64,000 nucleotides of DNA from Maritimibacter alkaliphilus HTCC2654. GTDB taxonomy: Bacteria; Pseudomonadota; Alphaproteobacteria; Rhodobacterales; Rhodobacteraceae. Below the pieces are notes generated by a model that was not told the DNA's origin, did no database searches, and saw only the letters and a program-made list of their open reading frames with translations. Numbering within the stretch: position 1 is the stretch's first letter; each line of letters starts with the position of its first letter. The stretch is from NCBI RefSeq assembly GCF_000152805.1, contig NZ_CH902578.1:1084992-1148991 (forward strand). Direction: 5' to 3'. Shown one piece after another: positions 63,449 to 64,000 of this stretch. A program made the position numbers and the translations under genes.

Positions 63449-64000
63449 GTGAAAACGCTCTATCTGCATATCGGCCACTACAAGACGGGCACCTCGGCCT
63501 TCCAAAGCTACTGCGCCGACAACGCCGCCGGGCTGGCGCGGCGGGGCCTCCTGTATCCGAAGGCCGGGCGTGGTGTTTCGGCACCGACAAGCCATGCCGG
63601 GCTGGCGATCCCGCTGGCCGCAGAGCATGGCTTCCACCCGCCGCGCTGGTTCGGAATGGGGGAAAGCACCGACGAGGCGTTCGGCGCGCTTCATGCCGAA
63701 CTTGGTTCAACACAGCAGCGCAAAGCCCTGATCTCAAGCGAGGAATTCGTTCAAATTGCCTTGTGCGAAGACCCCGATTTGGCGCTGGCCGCGCTGCGCC
63801 GTCGGTTGGAGCCTTATTCCGTCAAGGTCATCTTCACGGTGCGCGAGCCCTTGGCGCTTTTGACCTCGTGGTATGCACAGGTGAGCCGTGGCGCGACGCC
63901 GCGCGGCACCTTCCTCGACTTCGCCGCGACGATGAACCCGGATTTTCTGTCGCAAGACCCGATCCGGGCGCGCTTCGCCCGGACCTTCGGCGCAGGTCAC
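63449..64000 (+). CDS. Sulfotransferase-like protein, 3' end outside window
   Basis: At least 184 codons open from a GTG start at 63449 to the window end. The N-terminus KTLYLHIGHYKTGTSAFQ matches the PAPS-binding 5'-phosphosulfate loop of bacterial sulfotransferases, and KVIFTVREPLALLTSWY matches the 3'-phosphate region. It begins 3 nt after the glycosyltransferase stop, so the two are cotranscribed and may build a sulfated glycan. The gene is cut by the window, so its length is unknown. Confidence 0.82.
   Translation, partial: MKTLYLHIGHYKTGTSAFQSYCADNAAGLARRGLLYPKAGRGVSAPTSHAGLAIPLAAEHGFHPPRWFGMGESTDEAFGALHAELGSTQQRKALISSEEFVQIALCEDPDLALAALRRRLEPYSVKVIFTVREPLALLTSWYAQVSRGATPRGTFLDFAATMNPDFLSQDPIRARFARTFGAGH

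Overview
The window is about 64 kb of uniformly GC-rich DNA, densely packed with genes and with no tRNA, rRNA, prophage, IS element or CRISPR array that I can see. Gene content suggests an alphaproteobacterium of the Rhodobacterales (Roseobacter-type). The aa3 oxidase order coxB-ctaB-small ORF-ctaG-coxC-surf1-thrC-M16 protease, the paa catabolon with an extra PaaA/PaaC-like gene, and the intergenic hairpin/TATTTT elements all fit that group. The taxonomic call is inference from protein families and gene order.

Layout: (1) 92-6490, minus strand: a possible catabolic run of amidohydrolase, cytochrome P450, MFS transporter and a two-subunit IorAB-type molybdenum hydroxylase, substrate unknown. 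(2) 6774-18515: a phenylacetate (paa) catabolon in three blocks. These are paaJ-like thiolase, paaABCDE and a sixth oxygenase-family gene (+); paaG-paaI-paaK-paaR (-); and paaZ-paaX (+). The ring-opening pathway is nearly complete, but no paaF or paaH is present. Two GACCG/CGGTC-type dyads sit in the two promoter regions and are the probable PaaR operators. (3) 18676-21816 (-): zeta-class GST (MaiA) and the three-subunit 5-oxoprolinase-type pxpABC. (4) 21877-27921: dienelactone hydrolase, a cold-shock protein, acetoacetyl-CoA synthetase, an IclR regulator and an orphan ThDP enzyme. (5) 28076-32383 (-): a 1435-residue predicted type I secretion substrate with 14 FG-GAP repeats (two sets of seven) and an RTX C-terminus. 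(6) 32548-43766 (-): glycogen operon glgP-glgB-glgC-glgA-glgX-malQ, the last four genes joined by 4-nt overlaps. (7) 43931-51601 (-): GNAT, M16 peptidase, thrC and the cytochrome c oxidase subunit/assembly cluster. (8) 51811-57327 (+): tldD, dprA, topA. (9) 57331-61540: a PLD-like lipoprotein and a gentisate pair (fumarylacetoacetate-hydrolase family protein and gentisate dioxygenase) divergent from a MarR regulator. (10) 61598-64000 (+): a DUF4422-GT8 fusion glycosyltransferase and a sulfotransferase-like gene cut by the window end.

Together the window describes a respiring heterotroph that opens aromatic rings by two routes (phenylacetyl-CoA epoxidation and gentisate cleavage), stores glycogen, and secretes at least one very large calcium-binding protein. 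The strongest regulatory observations are the shared operator between divergent promoters of paaG and paaZ, the palindromes placed over a good sigma-70 promoter of the gentisate operon, and a perfect TTGAT-N4-ATCAA (FNR-type) box between coxB and tldD.
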